Shown here in pieces: positions 23,173-34,543 of a stretch of DNA of 50,965 nt. Below the pieces are notes generated by a model. It searched no databases. It saw nothing but the letters and a program-made list of their open reading frames with translations, and had not been told where the DNA came from. Source of the DNA: an uncultured Spartobacteria bacterium (lineage in GTDB: Bacteria > Verrucomicrobiota > Verrucomicrobiia > Chthoniobacterales > Chthoniobacteraceae); NCBI GenBank assembly GCA_903901425.1, contig CAIURC010000025.1:1-50965 (forward strand), in the 5' to 3' direction. The position numbers and the translations under genes are program-made. Each line of letters begins with the position of its first letter. Positions within the stretch are counted from its first letter, which is position 1.

Positions 23173-23535
23173 ATGAATTACCTGGTCACCTCATTCATCT
23201 CGATCCTCCACTTTATCAGCGAGGATCTGCTGCAGTGCGACGAGAGCACTGTGATTGGCGAACTGTTCTGTGACGAGTTCGACGATCTGGACTTCGAACT
23301 GGCGCTTTCCTGTTTTGAAGCCACACACAAGGTGGCGTTTTTTGAGCGGCTCTGGGAGTGCGACCCGGAAGAGTACGAGGACCTGAGCATTGAACAGTTC
23401 ATTGAAACGTTTCTCGACCCCACCGAGCAGCGGGATCCTCTATTTGTAACCAAACGTTTTCTGATGTTTCAGGAGTCCCTGACCAAGGCTTTGACCGAGG
23501 AAGCCGAGGGCCAGTACGGGGAGGATTTCAACTAG
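23173..23535 (+). CDS. Acidic protein of unknown function
   Basis: 120 residues, strongly acidic (many Glu and Asp, with runs such as CDEFDDLDFE and DPEEYEDLSIEQ), helical in appearance and no signal peptide beyond a mildly hydrophobic start. It begins 15 bp after the exported protein and ends 72 bp before glnS, same strand. No family recognised. Confidence 0.7.
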   Translation: MNYLVTSFISILHFISEDLLQCDESTVIGELFCDEFDDLDFELALSCFEATHKVAFFERLWECDPEEYEDLSIEQFIETFLDPTEQRDPLFVTKRFLMFQESLTKALTEEAEGQYGEDFN

Positions 23536-23607
23536 CGCCCCCCCCAATCCGACCGGGACCCGCATTTCGATGGGCCGGACACCGCACTTCCCTTGTTTGA
23601 CCCCGCC

Positions 23608-25356
<1,749 letters not shown>

Positions 25357-25368
25357 GGCTTCCGGCCA

Positions 25369-25478
25369 GGTTCATCGGGTTCATCGGGTTCATCGGGTCC
25401 ATCGGGTCCATCAGGTCCATCAGGTCCATCAGGTCCATTGGGTCCATTGGGTCCATTGGGTCCATTGGGTCCATCGGG
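25369..25478 (+). repeat. Minisatellite of about 12 nine-base units
   Basis: Tandem units GGTTCATCG (3), GGTCCATCG (1), GGTCCATCA (3), GGTCCATTG (4) and GGTCCATCG (1) fill the gap between glnS and the next gene. Blocks of identical variants lie side by side, the pattern of point change followed by local duplication. Because units are nine bases, each frame stays open and reads as Gly-Pro-x-like tripeptides in one frame, but the next gene very likely starts after the repeat. Confidence 0.9.
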
Positions 25479-25530
25479 GCGACTCAATCGCCCATCCGGC
25501 ACGCGGAATGCTGTGCAAAACGGAAGGGAG

Positions 25531-26220
25531 ATGATCACCGCCAACTGCCGCGATCGATTCACCGCAGCCGACTTCGAGTTCGTCGTACGGACCCTCGCGA
25601 ACTCTGACGCCGGCGCCGTCTCCCTCACCCGTCTTCTTACAGACCCGGAAACCCGGGATGCGGTGCTGGACCACGACGCGCTTGCCAGTGCGGTGCTGGA
25701 CCGACCGGATTCGCTGCACATTTCTGCGCAGCTTTATTTTTACATCCTGATCAGACACATACTCAAGGAGACAGACCTGCGGGAGCGGGCCCTGTGCGAC
25801 TACGTCGCGTCCCTCCTTGAAACGTTCTCCCGAACAGGCCAGCTCCGGTCTCCTGCCGATGGACAGTCGGGCCCGATCCAGTACCTTTCCGACATGCTTC
25901 TGGCCCTCCAAAACGCGTCGCCCACACAGGCTTTTCTGATTCGCGCGCACATTGGAAATTACTCCCTTTTTCTCGCGGGAATTTTTCACGAAACGGTGGA
26001 GCGCCGCTCACTTCGTGGGGGACCGGACTTGGAGTTTTACGAGCGGTTAGGCAGCGGAAGCTACAAGATGCTGGCCACGCATCGTGCAGCCAAAAACACG
26101 TGTCTGGCTGCCCTTTACTCGCAACTGGCGGATGCGTTTCATGAACTCCGGGTTGCACTAAACCAGCTCTCGGACCGACTTCTCCACTTTCATCCGGCCC
26201 CGCTCCTGCCCAATCTGTGA
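25531..26220 (+). CDS. Protein of unknown function (helical)
   Basis: 229 residues from the ATG at 25531, preceded directly by GGAAGGGAG. The open frame reaches back through the minisatellite, but that part would code only Gly-Pro repeats. The product is mostly alpha-helical, with ADFEFVVRTLANSDAGAVSL, QLYFYILIRHILKETDLRER and LYSQLADAFHELRVALNQLS; no signal peptide, no motif I know. Confidence 0.78.
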   Translation: MITANCRDRFTAADFEFVVRTLANSDAGAVSLTRLLTDPETRDAVLDHDALASAVLDRPDSLHISAQLYFYILIRHILKETDLRERALCDYVASLLETFSRTGQLRSPADGQSGPIQYLSDMLLALQNASPTQAFLIRAHIGNYSLFLAGIFHETVERRSLRGGPDLEFYERLGSGSYKMLATHRAAKNTCLAALYSQLADAFHELRVALNQLSDRLLHFHPAPLLPNL

Positions 26221-26337
26221 GTGTAAAAACCGAGATTTCGGGTCTGAAAAAGGCTTGCCTGTAAGAGTTGAAGCGTTAGTTTTCCCCTCCACTCGGTGTC
26301 CGGGGACACTCTCCCCGAGAACCGGTCAGAGATCCTA

Positions 26338-26412
<75 letters not shown>

Positions 26413-26474
26413 TCTCCCTCTCATCGAGGGCTCTGGCGGTTCCCCCTTCACGGTGACGCCCACCTCCCGAAGGT

Positions 26475-27506
26475 TCAACCCGTGGGCAGGTCCAGCAGCC
26501 TTTTGACTACCCGCGCATCGGCTGCGGCCATTGGCAACCGGTGGAGCGCGGAAAGTTCCACGAGTTCGCCCTTTTCCCCAAGGCTCCCCGGAGGGCCGCC
26601 AAACACCTTGAGCAGCACACGGTGGTGAGTGAATGCATAGCGTTCTTCGCATAAGGGCGTCCCTTCTGGAACTGCATCCAGCCTCGGAAGCCGCCACAAC
26701 CCGCTCCACCGAGCACCGGAACTGCGTTCCATCCGGAGATGGTGGTTCTCAATCTGGAAGAGGCAGGCCTCCACCACATCCACCACCGGGCGGCGGGCCT
26801 TTTTTACAGGCAACTCCTCGGGTTCGGAAGCCTGGCATTCCCCGCGAACCGGACATGCATGACACTTGGGATTGCGGGGTGTACACACCAGCGCTCCGAG
26901 CTCCATCAAGGCCCAGTTATGAAGCCTTGGACTGTCGTTCGGAACCAACTCGGCGGCGAGTTGCCAGAGTCGGCGAAGGCCGGCCACGGAATCGATGGGA
27001 ATACGCAGGTCATCCAACCGCGCAAGCACACGGGCAATATTGGCGTCCACGGCAGGCACCGCTCTGTTGAATGCGAAGCTGGCCAGCGCCCCGGCGGTGT
27101 ACCTTCCAACCCCTGGCAACCGGCCGATCAAAACTTCGTCAGCAGGCAGTACCCCCCCATACTCTGCGCAAACCGCCTGTGCGGCCCTGTGCAAGTTCCG
27201 AGCACGGGCGTAATAGCCAAGCCCCTGCCAAAACCGGAGCACCTCCTGCTCCTCTGCGACTGCAAGACTCGCGAAATCGGGAAACCGTTTCAGCCAGCGT
27301 TCATAGAATGGAATCACTGTGGCAACCTGCGTCTGCTGGAGCATGAATTCCGACACCAGAATCGCGTAGGGATCCAGATTCCTACGCCATGGCAGATCGC
27401 GCCCGTGGAGGGAGAACCAGTCCCTGAGTTTCTGTTGGATTTTGGACACGTACACGGCGGTCTTCTCGCCCCGGCCCGCATCTGAGGCAACACGAATCCT
27501 CGGCAT
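26475..27506 (-). CDS. mutY: A/G-specific adenine glycosylase (MutY)
   Basis: 343 residues from the ATG at 27506. MutY removes adenine mispaired with 8-oxoguanine. Features: catalytic Glu53 in SEFMLQQTQVATVIPFY, helix-hairpin-helix LPGVGRYTAGALASFAF (about 130-146), catalytic Asp154 in VDANIARVLARL, the iron-sulfur cluster Cys208, Cys215, Cys218 and Cys224 (C-x6-C-x2-C-x5-C), and a C-terminal NUDIX-like recognition domain (SGLWRLPRLDAVPEG). The frame stays open far upstream but over the opposite rnhC gene. Divergent from rnhC with 45 bp between. Confidence 0.96.
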   Translation of the reverse strand: MPRIRVASDAGRGEKTAVYVSKIQQKLRDWFSLHGRDLPWRRNLDPYAILVSEFMLQQTQVATVIPFYERWLKRFPDFASLAVAEEQEVLRFWQGLGYYARARNLHRAAQAVCAEYGGVLPADEVLIGRLPGVGRYTAGALASFAFNRAVPAVDANIARVLARLDDLRIPIDSVAGLRRLWQLAAELVPNDSPRLHNWALMELGALVCTPRNPKCHACPVRGECQASEPEELPVKKARRPVVDVVEACLFQIENHHLRMERSSGARWSGLWRLPRLDAVPEGTPLCEERYAFTHHRVLLKVFGGPPGSLGEKGELVELSALHRLPMAAADARVVKRLLDLPTG

Positions 27507-27551
27507 GGAAACGCTTTGCGACAATGCTGCCCGGGAGTCACACTCGGTTCG

Positions 27552-28514
27552 ATGAGCGCTTCGGATCCGAGCCAGATCACCCTTCACACCGCCCCATTGA
27601 CCCCGGCACAGGCCGCCCATCTGCGCACGCTCCTCGAGGCCCGCGGATGGACGTTCCTCGCAAGGCCATACACCCTGTACTTCGCCCAACAGGGCAAGCT
27701 TTCGCTCGCCGTTTACGAGAAGGGCCCCAAGGTCGTCATCCAGGGCAAGGGCACCGGGGAATTCGTGCAGTTCATGCTTGAACCTGAAGTGCTTGGCGCC
27801 GCCACACTGGGCTATGAGGAGGTGCTCCACCCCGAACACTACGCCCCCCACTTTGGAATCGATGAAAGCGGCAAAGGCGATTTCTTTGGCCCGCTGGTCA
27901 TCGCAGGTGCATTTGTGGATGCCGGCATCGCCAAGAAATTCCGTGAGTCCGGCATTCAAGACAGCAAACGGATCGGGAGCGACCGGAAAATCCGGGATCT
28001 GGCGGAACTGATCCGGAACACGCCAGGAGCCACCCACTCCGTGGTGGCAATTGGCCCGGAGCGTTACAACCAACTCTACAAAAAGTTCGGAAACCTAAAC
28101 CGTCTGCTCGCCTGGGGCCATGCGCGGGTGATTGAAAACCTTTTAGAGCAACGTCCGGACTGCCCGCGGGCACTCAGCGACCAGTTCGCCAATCCTTCAC
28201 TGATCAGGAACGCACTTTTGGAGCGGGGCCGAGGCATCCAGCTCGACCAGCAAACCAAGGCGGAAAGCGATCCCGCAGTCGCAGCGGCTTCGGTTCTTGC
28301 AAGGGAACGGTTTATTGACTGGTTGGAAGCTTCAGGGAGCCGTCTTGGTATTCCCCTCCCTCGAGGCGCCTCGGCGGAGGTCAAAACGGCGGCGCGCAGG
28401 CTTGTAGAGGGGCACGGCGGAGCCTTCCTGGACTCCGTGGCGAAAACCCATTTCAAGACGGCGGCAGAGGTGGCGCCGGAAAATTATCTCAGAGCCGACT
28501 TGCCATCTTCCTGA
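27552..28514 (+). CDS. rnhC: Ribonuclease HIII
   Basis: 320 residues. Cuts RNA in RNA-DNA hybrids. N-terminal TBP-like substrate-binding domain (about 1-95) and catalytic domain with GIDESGKGDFFGPLVIAGAF (Asp104 and Glu105, the DE pair that sets RNase HIII apart from HII), IQDSKRIGSDRKI, LSDQFAN and ESDPAVAAASVLARERFID. The ATG at 27552 was taken rather than a start at 27516. Confidence 0.95.
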   Translation: MSASDPSQITLHTAPLTPAQAAHLRTLLEARGWTFLARPYTLYFAQQGKLSLAVYEKGPKVVIQGKGTGEFVQFMLEPEVLGAATLGYEEVLHPEHYAPHFGIDESGKGDFFGPLVIAGAFVDAGIAKKFRESGIQDSKRIGSDRKIRDLAELIRNTPGATHSVVAIGPERYNQLYKKFGNLNRLLAWGHARVIENLLEQRPDCPRALSDQFANPSLIRNALLERGRGIQLDQQTKAESDPAVAAASVLARERFIDWLEASGSRLGIPLPRGASAEVKTAARRLVEGHGGAFLDSVAKTHFKTAAEVAPENYLRADLPSS

Positions 28515-28539
28515 GTGTTTGTTAAACGAGGGTTACTCC

Positions 28540-28881
28540 ATGAGTACCCTTACAAAACGCGGAATAGTGGTCCAGATTAGCAACGAAACTGGCATTCCGC
28601 AAAATCAAGTTTTCAAGATTCTTCAGAGCACTCTGGATCTTATCACTGACACTCTTTCCCGCGGACAGGCCGTGGAGCTTCGGAATTTTGGGGTGCTGGA
28701 CGTGCGCCTCACCAAGCCACGGGTGGGAAGAAATCCCAGCCGTCCGGGTAGCCACTACGTGATTCCAGAACGTGCCACGGTGCGCTTCAAAGCCGGGAAA
28801 CTCATGCGCCAGCGAGTGACGGCCCTTTCCAAGGATCTGGCCTCGCGGGAGACCGCCTTGGGACGGACCGGAAAGAACTAA
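28540..28881 (+). CDS. HU/IHF family DNA-binding protein (IHF-like)
   Basis: 113 residues from the ATG at 28540. The family pattern is clear: LTKRGIVVQISNETGIPQNQ, LDLITDTLSRGQAVELRNFG, VLDVRLTKPRVGRNPSRPG (the DNA-binding arm, with Arg-Asn-Pro at its tip) and VIPERATVRFKAGKLMRQ. The RNPSRPG arm and length are closer to IHF than to HU. It lies 25 bp after rnhC. A second, HU-like paralogue is at 33475. Confidence 0.93.
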   Translation: MSTLTKRGIVVQISNETGIPQNQVFKILQSTLDLITDTLSRGQAVELRNFGVLDVRLTKPRVGRNPSRPGSHYVIPERATVRFKAGKLMRQRVTALSKDLASRETALGRTGKN

Positions 28882-29024
28882 TCCGGGGGTCACGAGGACG
28901 CACCAGGCGGCGTTTCATGCCGCTCTGAAGTTTTTCCGCACACTCAATCCCCCTGCAGCAATGCCTCCCCGGATGCCCGGGATGCAAAAAGGGCCTCGTG
29001 TGCCCACCCAATCACAGGGCCGAA

Positions 29025-29612
29025 TCAGCCCTGAGGGGGCGCCACATGGACCCCTGCCCTTCCCGGCAGTCGGTTGATCTGGTTGCCGTAGCAATCGGGA
29101 CAAATTCCATGGCTAAAATTCGAACCTGTCTGGGCATGAATATAACTCTCCACCTGTGACCAGAAATCATGATCGTCCCGAACCCGTTTGCAGTACATGC
29201 AGATCGGGATGAGTTCCTTGAGTTGGCGGATCTGCACCGTGTACTCGAGAATCCGCTCTGCAACCCGCAACCGCATCATGATCGACTCCCTGTCCAACGG
29301 CTTGGAGAGAAAGTCGTCGATGCCGGCCTCCATGGCCTTGCGGACGTTGTCGCGCCCGGCGTTGATGGCCGTAAGAAGGATGAAATAGGTGTAATCCGTA
29401 CGCGGACGCTTTCGGACCCGCTCACAGAGCTCCAAGCCGTTGACACCAGGCATCATCCAGTCGCTCACAATCACCCGGAATGGCTCCTGATCAAACAACT
29501 CCCACGCCTGCTGGCCATCGGTCGCCGTCACGATTTCATGCCCGTAGTGCTGCAGAGTGATCTGCAGAATTTTCAGAGAAACCGGATCGTCTTCGGCGAG
29601 GAGAATTTTCAT
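29025..29612 (-). CDS. Response regulator with C-terminal Cys-rich motif
   Basis: 195 residues. Receiver domain (about 1-125) with acidic residues EDD at 7-9, phospho-acceptor Asp51 in VIVSDWMMPG and Lys104 in FLSKPL. The C-terminal part has two CxxC pairs, Cys138/Cys141 (IPICMYCKRVRDD) and Cys171/Cys174 (HGICPDCYG), separated by an aromatic helix (FWSQVESYIHAQ); together they could bind a metal or form disulfides. This tail is found after receiver or PAS domains in many environmental bacteria; its role is not known to me. The start overlaps the stop of the hybrid kinase (ATGA), so the two are co-translated and probably work together. Confidence 0.92.
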   Translation of the reverse strand: MKILLAEDDPVSLKILQITLQHYGHEIVTATDGQQAWELFDQEPFRVIVSDWMMPGVNGLELCERVRKRPRTDYTYFILLTAINAGRDNVRKAMEAGIDDFLSKPLDRESIMMRLRVAERILEYTVQIRQLKELIPICMYCKRVRDDHDFWSQVESYIHAQTGSNFSHGICPDCYGNQINRLPGRAGVHVAPPQG

Positions 29613-32600
29613 TTCTTCGGGTGAGCCTCCCGGCGGAGCGTCTCAGTGAGAGCGTAGAGGGCTTCCTGCAATTCTTCAAGCAGCTCCTTGGCCTCGCTGA
29701 CAGTCCCATTTGTCGCCAATTCCTCCAGCCGGAGGCAGATCGCCTGGAGCCGGCTTGCAGCGAAGTTCGAGCAACTCCCCCGCAAAGCATGCGCAACGCA
29801 GGCCACCGAAACCGCATCTCCAGACGCCACTCCCGCCTGAATCTGGCTGAACTGGCCCGGCGCACTCTCAAGAAACAGATCCACCAAGCCCCGGACAAAC
29901 TCGCCCCCATCTCCGATATCCAGTTCGGCCAGTCGATTTCGGATCTCTGCATCCTCGCCGCGCGCTTCCCACCCTCCGCTCGCATTCCGTGGCGGGGCTG
30001 ACTCCGCCCGTTCAGCAGCACGCTGCAGCGCGGCCTCTATGGCAGCCGGTCGCACGGGTTTGCTGATGTAGTCATCCATCCCCGCGGCCAAACACTTCTC
30101 ACGATCTCCAGCCAGCGAGTGTGCGGTCATGGCAACCACCCAGACCCTCCCATTTTTCCCCTGCCGTAACCGGAGCTCGCGGGTGGCCTCGTATCCGTCC
30201 ATCTCCGGCATCTGACAATCCATGAAAACTGCGTCGTAAGGGGAGCGTTCCAAAAACTCGAGAGCCACCCGGCCATTGGGCGCAGCGTCGACCTGACAAC
30301 CCAGCCGTTCAAGAATCTGCACCGCCACCCGCTGGTTGACGGGGTTGTCCTCCACCAGAAGCACACGCCCCCGGTTGATTCCCTGGCCCCATCTGGGGGC
30401 GGTAGCCTGGCGCACAGAAGCCGGGCCGGCCCCAAACAAAACTTCTGATACAGCCGCCTGTAAAGCGGCCCGCTTGACCGGTTTGGAGACCACACCTGAG
30501 ACACCCAGGGCACCCAGTTCCTCCCGGTCCACCCGCCAGTCAATTCCCGTGAGCAGAACCACGCGCACTTGCTCAAACGTGGACTTCAGCCGTCTCACCA
30601 CGCCGGACACCTCACCCGCACACAGATTCAGGTCCAGGAACACCAAATTTGGTTCCGGACAAGCCGGGCGGGGAACGGAAAGGTCTTGGCGTTCCCGGAT
30701 CCAAGGGATCAGAGCATTCCCGTTGCCTGCAACGATGCAATTTCCTCCCCATGCAGTGAGGATGGCCTCCAGGTTGCGGAGACAGGAGGGACTACTGTCA
30801 AGCAACCAGACGCACTTGCCCGCAAGCCATCGAGCATCCCGCGCCACTGGGTCCCCACTCCCTTTCCCGAACCGGGCCGTGAACCAGAAGGTCGACCCCT
30901 CACCCGGAACGCTTTCCACGCCGATTCCCCCCCCCATCCTCTCCACAAGTTGCTTGGAAATGGCCAGCCCAAGACCCGTGCCTCCATATTTTCGAGTGGT
31001 GGATCCGTCCGCCTGCACAAAGGCCTGAAACAGACGGCTCCGTTGTTCCTCGGTGATTCCGATTCCAGTATCCCGAACCTCAAAGCGGAGCAACACATGG
31101 TCGGCTCCGACTTCCTCCGCTGTGACCACCACCAGCACCTCGCCACGCTCGGTAAACTTCAGGGCGTTGCCCACCAGGTTGGTGAGCACCTGTCTGAGCC
31201 GGCCCGGATCCCCACGCATCTGCATTTCCAGACGGGGATCGATTGCGCAAACCAGTTCCACCCCCTTGGTCAAAGCCCGCTCCGCAAAGAGGTCCAGAAC
31301 CCCCTCCACAGCCTGATCCAGGCCGAACTCCAACTCCTCAAACACCAACATGCCTGCCTCGATCTTTGAAAAATCCAGCACATCATTGAGGATCGTCAAG
31401 AGGGCATCTGCGCTGCTCGAGATGGTCTGCGCAAAATCCCGCTGTTGTAGCGTCAAATTGGTGTCCAGAAGAAGCCCTGCCATCCCGATGATTCCATTCA
31501 TCGGAGTCCGAATCTCATGGCTCATGTTTGCCAAAAACTCCGACTTCAGCCGTGCAGACTCCAAGGCCACATCCCGGGCCCGTTTCACCGCGGACTCCGC
31601 CTCTCTCTGCGCGGTGATATCCACCAAGGTCCCCTCCAGGTACTCCAGCCTGCCATCCGCTCCACGGACCGCACGCGCCCGGATCGCAACCAGAGTCCGA
31701 CTCCCGTCCAGACGCGACACCTCCAGATCGAAATCGCGCACCAAACCGTCCCGCTCCATCGATTCCAACAACCGTTCCATCTGACCCGCATCCGCGAACT
31801 GGACATCCCCCTCCCGGTTGAGTGCGGCCTGCATCTCCTGCACGGTTTCAAACCCGTAAATCCGGGCAAGGGCTGGGTTCCCATTTAAAAGCATCCCGCC
31901 AGGCGTAACTTGGAAGATCCCCTCCGTCGCGTTTTCAAAAATCGCGCGAAATTTCTCCTCCGCCTCCCGCAGCTCCCGCTCCGTGCGTTTGAGCAGGCTG
32001 ATGTCCTGAAGGGTGGAACGCATCCCGCACACCTGGTCATTTCCATCCTTGATGAGCTTGTGGCGCATCAGAACGGGAACCGTAGTTCCATCCTTTTTGA
32101 GGAAAAGACACTGGTTGACGGGCATCCGCAACTCGGAGGCCGCAAACTCGAGATCCGCGCGCTCCTTGTCCTCCAAAACAATGAAATCCCAGACAGACCG
32201 CCCCACCATCTCCGCCTCGGTGTAACCCAGCATGCCCAGTTCGGTGGTGTTGACCCGGGTGAGCCTGCTGTCAGTCCCCAGTTCATGGTAAGCCACAGGC
32301 GCCTCAAGGAAAAGATCCCGGTACTTTGCCTCCTCATCCCTCAGCAAGCTCTCGACCCGTTTCTGCTTGGTCATGTCCACACCTACCCCACCAATGAGGA
32401 TCTCCCCCTCGGAGGTCCGCATCGGGAACTTCATCAGAAGCCACTGGGTGGAGGTTTTGCCGTCCCGGCTGGGCACCACCTCGAGCATCCGGGCCGGACT
32501 GCCCCGGGTCACCACAGTCCGATCATTCTCCGCCACAAGATCTGCAATCTCCTCTGGCAGCCAACTGGCGTCTGTCTGCCCCTGCAGGGTGACCTCAAAG

Positions 32601-33346
32601 CTCACCCCAAATTCCTGTTCAAACGTCCGATTCACATAAAGGTAACGCCCCTCGGCGTCCTTGATGAAGGCCACCACAGGACTGTTGTCCATGAACGTCT
32701 GGAACCGCTCCTCGCTTTCCTCCAAAGCCGCACGAGCCTGTTCATGCTCGGTTGGATCCCGCCAGCTCATCAGATACCGCCAGCCTCCACGTCCCGCAGC
32801 AGCCAGCAACACCACACGGGCCTCCCTTTCGACTCCGTCTGCTCCCGGAAACTTCCAGTCAAAGACCGCCTCTCCGTTTTCACGCGCGTACCGACAGTAG
32901 CCTTCAAAATCGCTCCCCGCTTTCTGTCCCCCTGGTTGGACCGGTGCCCCCAAGGCCGTCACCTCCGTTCCCACCAACGCCGGTTCCTTTTCAACTCCCA
33001 GGAGTTTCAGGGCCACCGGGTTGGCCCGCTCCACCAACCCGCCCGCGATGAGAAGAATCGCATCCCCGCTTCTCCGAATGCCCCCCTGCAACAGGATTTC
33101 AGCGGCATCCCGTTCCAGAGTCCGGGTATCAAGGTCATCCTTCACCGTCTGTCCCAGACGAATTCCAGCCCATGCGCTCATCGCCCCAACCCCCGTAGCT
33201 CCCACCAGAAGCAAGCCGCCCGGGATCCAAAGATGGGTCCAACCCGAAAGAAAACCGGCGAAGGACAAACCCAGCCCGCCAAATGCGGCCAGCAGAACCC
33301 CGGAAAAGAAAAGCCGGACTTGTCTTTCGGTAAGGGGTAGGGACAC
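29609..33346 (-). CDS. Hybrid sensor histidine kinase with PAS domains, two receivers and HPt
   Basis: 1245 residues. Order: two membrane segments (about 10-60), four PAS domains (about 80-200, 215-335, 340-455, 465-590), HisKA with the phospho-His610 ([11 protein letters not shown]), HATPase_c ([43 protein letters not shown]), a degenerate receiver (about 860-980; only one acidic residue in LLDSSPS although FLDLNL is kept), an intact receiver with Asp1043 ([11 protein letters not shown]), and a C-terminal HPt with His1186 ([12 protein letters not shown]). It is a multistep phosphorelay kinase; the signal is unknown. It has a single partner gene (29025) in the same operon. No DNA-binding output is nearby. 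Confidence 0.96.
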   Translation of the reverse strand: MSLPLTERQVRLFFSGVLLAAFGGLGLSFAGFLSGWTHLWIPGGLLLVGATGVGAMSAWAGIRLGQTVKDDLDTRTLERDAAEILLQGGIRRSGDAILLIAGGLVERANPVALKLLGVEKEPALVGTEVTALGAPVQPGGQKAGSDFEGYCRYARENGEAVFDWKFPGADGVEREARVVLLAAAGRGGWRYLMSWRDPTEHEQARAALEESEERFQTFMDNSPVVAFIKDAEGRYLYVNRTFEQEFGVSFEVTLQGQTDASWLPEEIADLVAENDRTVVTRGSPARMLEVVPSRDGKTSTQWLLMKFPMRTSEGEILIGGVGVDMTKQKRVESLLRDEEAKYRDLFLEAPVAYHELGTDSRLTRVNTTELGMLGYTEAEMVGRSVWDFIVLEDKERADLEFAASELRMPVNQCLFLKKDGTTVPVLMRHKLIKDGNDQVCGMRSTLQDISLLKRTERELREAEEKFRAIFENATEGIFQVTPGGMLLNGNPALARIYGFETVQEMQAALNREGDVQFADAGQMERLLESMERDGLVRDFDLEVSRLDGSRTLVAIRARAVRGADGRLEYLEGTLVDITAQREAESAVKRARDVALESARLKSEFLANMSHEIRTPMNGIIGMAGLLLDTNLTLQQRDFAQTISSSADALLTILNDVLDFSKIEAGMLVFEELEFGLDQAVEGVLDLFAERALTKGVELVCAIDPRLEMQMRGDPGRLRQVLTNLVGNALKFTERGEVLVVVTAEEVGADHVLLRFEVRDTGIGITEEQRSRLFQAFVQADGSTTRKYGGTGLGLAISKQLVERMGGGIGVESVPGEGSTFWFTARFGKGSGDPVARDARWLAGKCVWLLDSSPSCLRNLEAILTAWGGNCIVAGNGNALIPWIRERQDLSVPRPACPEPNLVFLDLNLCAGEVSGVVRRLKSTFEQVRVVLLTGIDWRVDREELGALGVSGVVSKPVKRAALQAAVSEVLFGAGPASVRQATAPRWGQGINRGRVLLVEDNPVNQRVAVQILERLGCQVDAAPNGRVALEFLERSPYDAVFMDCQMPEMDGYEATRELRLRQGKNGRVWVVAMTAHSLAGDREKCLAAGMDDYISKPVRPAAIEAALQRAAERAESAPPRNASGGWEARGEDAEIRNRLAELDIGDGGEFVRGLVDLFLESAPGQFSQIQAGVASGDAVSVACVAHALRGSCSNFAASRLQAICLRLEELATNGTVSEAKELLEELQEALYALTETLRREAHPKK

Positions 33347-33397
33347 GGGGAACGCGGTTTTTGGCGGTTTATAACCGGAGATTCGGGAGGAATCGCC

Positions 33398-33429
33398 AAA
33401 AAAAAACTCCGCCTCATCGAGGCGGAGTT
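33398..33429 (-). terminator. Rho-independent terminator of the HU gene
   Basis: On the minus strand an 11-bp perfect stem (AACTCCGCCTC / GAGGCGGAGTT, 33405-33429) with a three-base loop is followed by a run of nine T. It lies 46 bp after the HU stop codon and separates that gene from the sensor kinase downstream on the same strand. Confidence 0.95.
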
Positions 33430-33474
33430 CAGAAAGATACGATGGGAGCGATCAGAGGCCCGGTCTGAAACCGA

Positions 33475-33771
33475 TTAGGACTTCTTGGCGTCCTTCTTGA
33501 TCTTGGACTTGAGGTCCTTGCCCGCAGTGAACTTCACGCTCTTGGAAGCCTTGATTTTGATGGGCTGCTTGGTCTTCGGATTCACACCCGTGCGCGCCTT
33601 GCGATTGGTAATCTTGAAGGTCCCAAATCCGACCAACTGCACGGATTCGCCCTTTTTGAGTCCGGACTTGATTCCTTCGACCACCGCTTCCACGGAGCGT
33701 TCCGCCTGTGCCTTGCTAGTTTCCTTGCCCAGCGCTTTCTGCACTGCAGCGACGAGTTCTGCCTTGTTCAT
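33475..33771 (-). CDS. hup: DNA-binding protein HU
   Basis: 98 residues. MNKAELVAAVQKALG start, VQLVGFGTFKITNRKARTGV (arm with Arg-Thr-Gly-Val-Asn-Pro tip) and KASKSVKFTAGKDLKSKI, ending in a Lys-rich tail. HU bends and compacts the nucleoid. Monocistronic, with its own strong terminator. Confidence 0.96.
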   Translation of the reverse strand: MNKAELVAAVQKALGKETSKAQAERSVEAVVEGIKSGLKKGESVQLVGFGTFKITNRKARTGVNPKTKQPIKIKASKSVKFTAGKDLKSKIKKDAKKS

Positions 33772-33976
33772 GAGATACGGGTGTTGACTGAGGGTGTTTG
33801 TTTTGGTGAGCGTTCAGACCGGGGCGGCAGCCCCGCGAACGGACTTTTTTGTGCCGTCTGCCTGATGCAGAGTCAACACATTCCAGCCACAAAAACAACA
33901 CCCTGCGGCCCTCAAACCCTCTGCCCGCGAGGATTCCAGCCCCTCAGCCAGCCAGACTCCAACCCGGTTTACACCC

Positions 33977-34543
33977 ATGATTGACCCGAAAAGACTCCAG
34001 CACCACCTCGACACCCCGGCGGAAATCCACCCCTCCGCCTTTGTCGCCCCCAGCGCCGTCCTGGTCGGAAACATCCATCTCGCGGAGGACTCCAGTGTGT
34101 GGTTCAACGCCACGTTGCGCGCCGACATCCAGTCCATCCGCATTGGACCTCGGTCCAACATTCAGGACGGGTGCGTCGTTCATCTTGCAGACGACTTTTC
34201 AACGGAGGTGGGCGAGTGGGTAACCGTTGGCCACAACGCAGTCCTCCATGCCTGCACTCTGGGAGACGAGGTCCTTGTGGGAATGAACGCTGTCATCCTG
34301 GACGGCGCCCAGATCGGTTCATCCTCCATTGTGGGTGCCGGAGCACTGGTCACCGGCGGCAAGGTTTTTCCGCCGGGCTCCCTGATTCTGGGGTCCCCTG
34401 CAAAAGCGGTGAAAACCCTCTCCCGGGAAGAGCAACTCTCCATCCGACCGTGGGCTGAGAAATACGTGCATCTGAGCCGGGCCTACAAGGACCGCGGACT
34501 CGGGACGCGGGAACGGGCGATTATTTGGCCGCCCCGCCCGTAG
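33977..34543 (+). CDS. Gamma-carbonic-anhydrase-like hexapeptide-repeat protein
   Basis: 188 residues forming a left-handed beta helix: repeats such as AEIHPSAFVAPSAVLVGNIH, SSVWFNATLRADIQSIRIG, TLGDEVLVGMNAVILDGAQI. The three zinc ligands of the gamma class are at His69, His86 and His91 (CVVHLAD, TVGHNAVLHA). Members of the YrdA/Cam-like family bind metal, but not all show carbonic anhydrase activity. It converges with speA and overlaps its 3' end by 23 bp. Confidence 0.9.
   Translation: MIDPKRLQHHLDTPAEIHPSAFVAPSAVLVGNIHLAEDSSVWFNATLRADIQSIRIGPRSNIQDGCVVHLADDFSTEVGEWVTVGHNAVLHACTLGDEVLVGMNAVILDGAQIGSSSIVGAGALVTGGKVFPPGSLILGSPAKAVKTLSREEQLSIRPWAEKYVHLSRAYKDRGLGTRERAIIWPPRP

Noticed and set aside
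26227-26247. Hairpin ACCGA ... TCGGGT after the gene ending at 26220, as terminator
   Set aside because: Stem is only five or six pairs with no T-run, too weak to list as a feature.
31910-33340. 476-codon plus-strand frame opposite the sensor kinase
   Set aside because: Antisense shadow of PAS-domain coding sequence; no family features.
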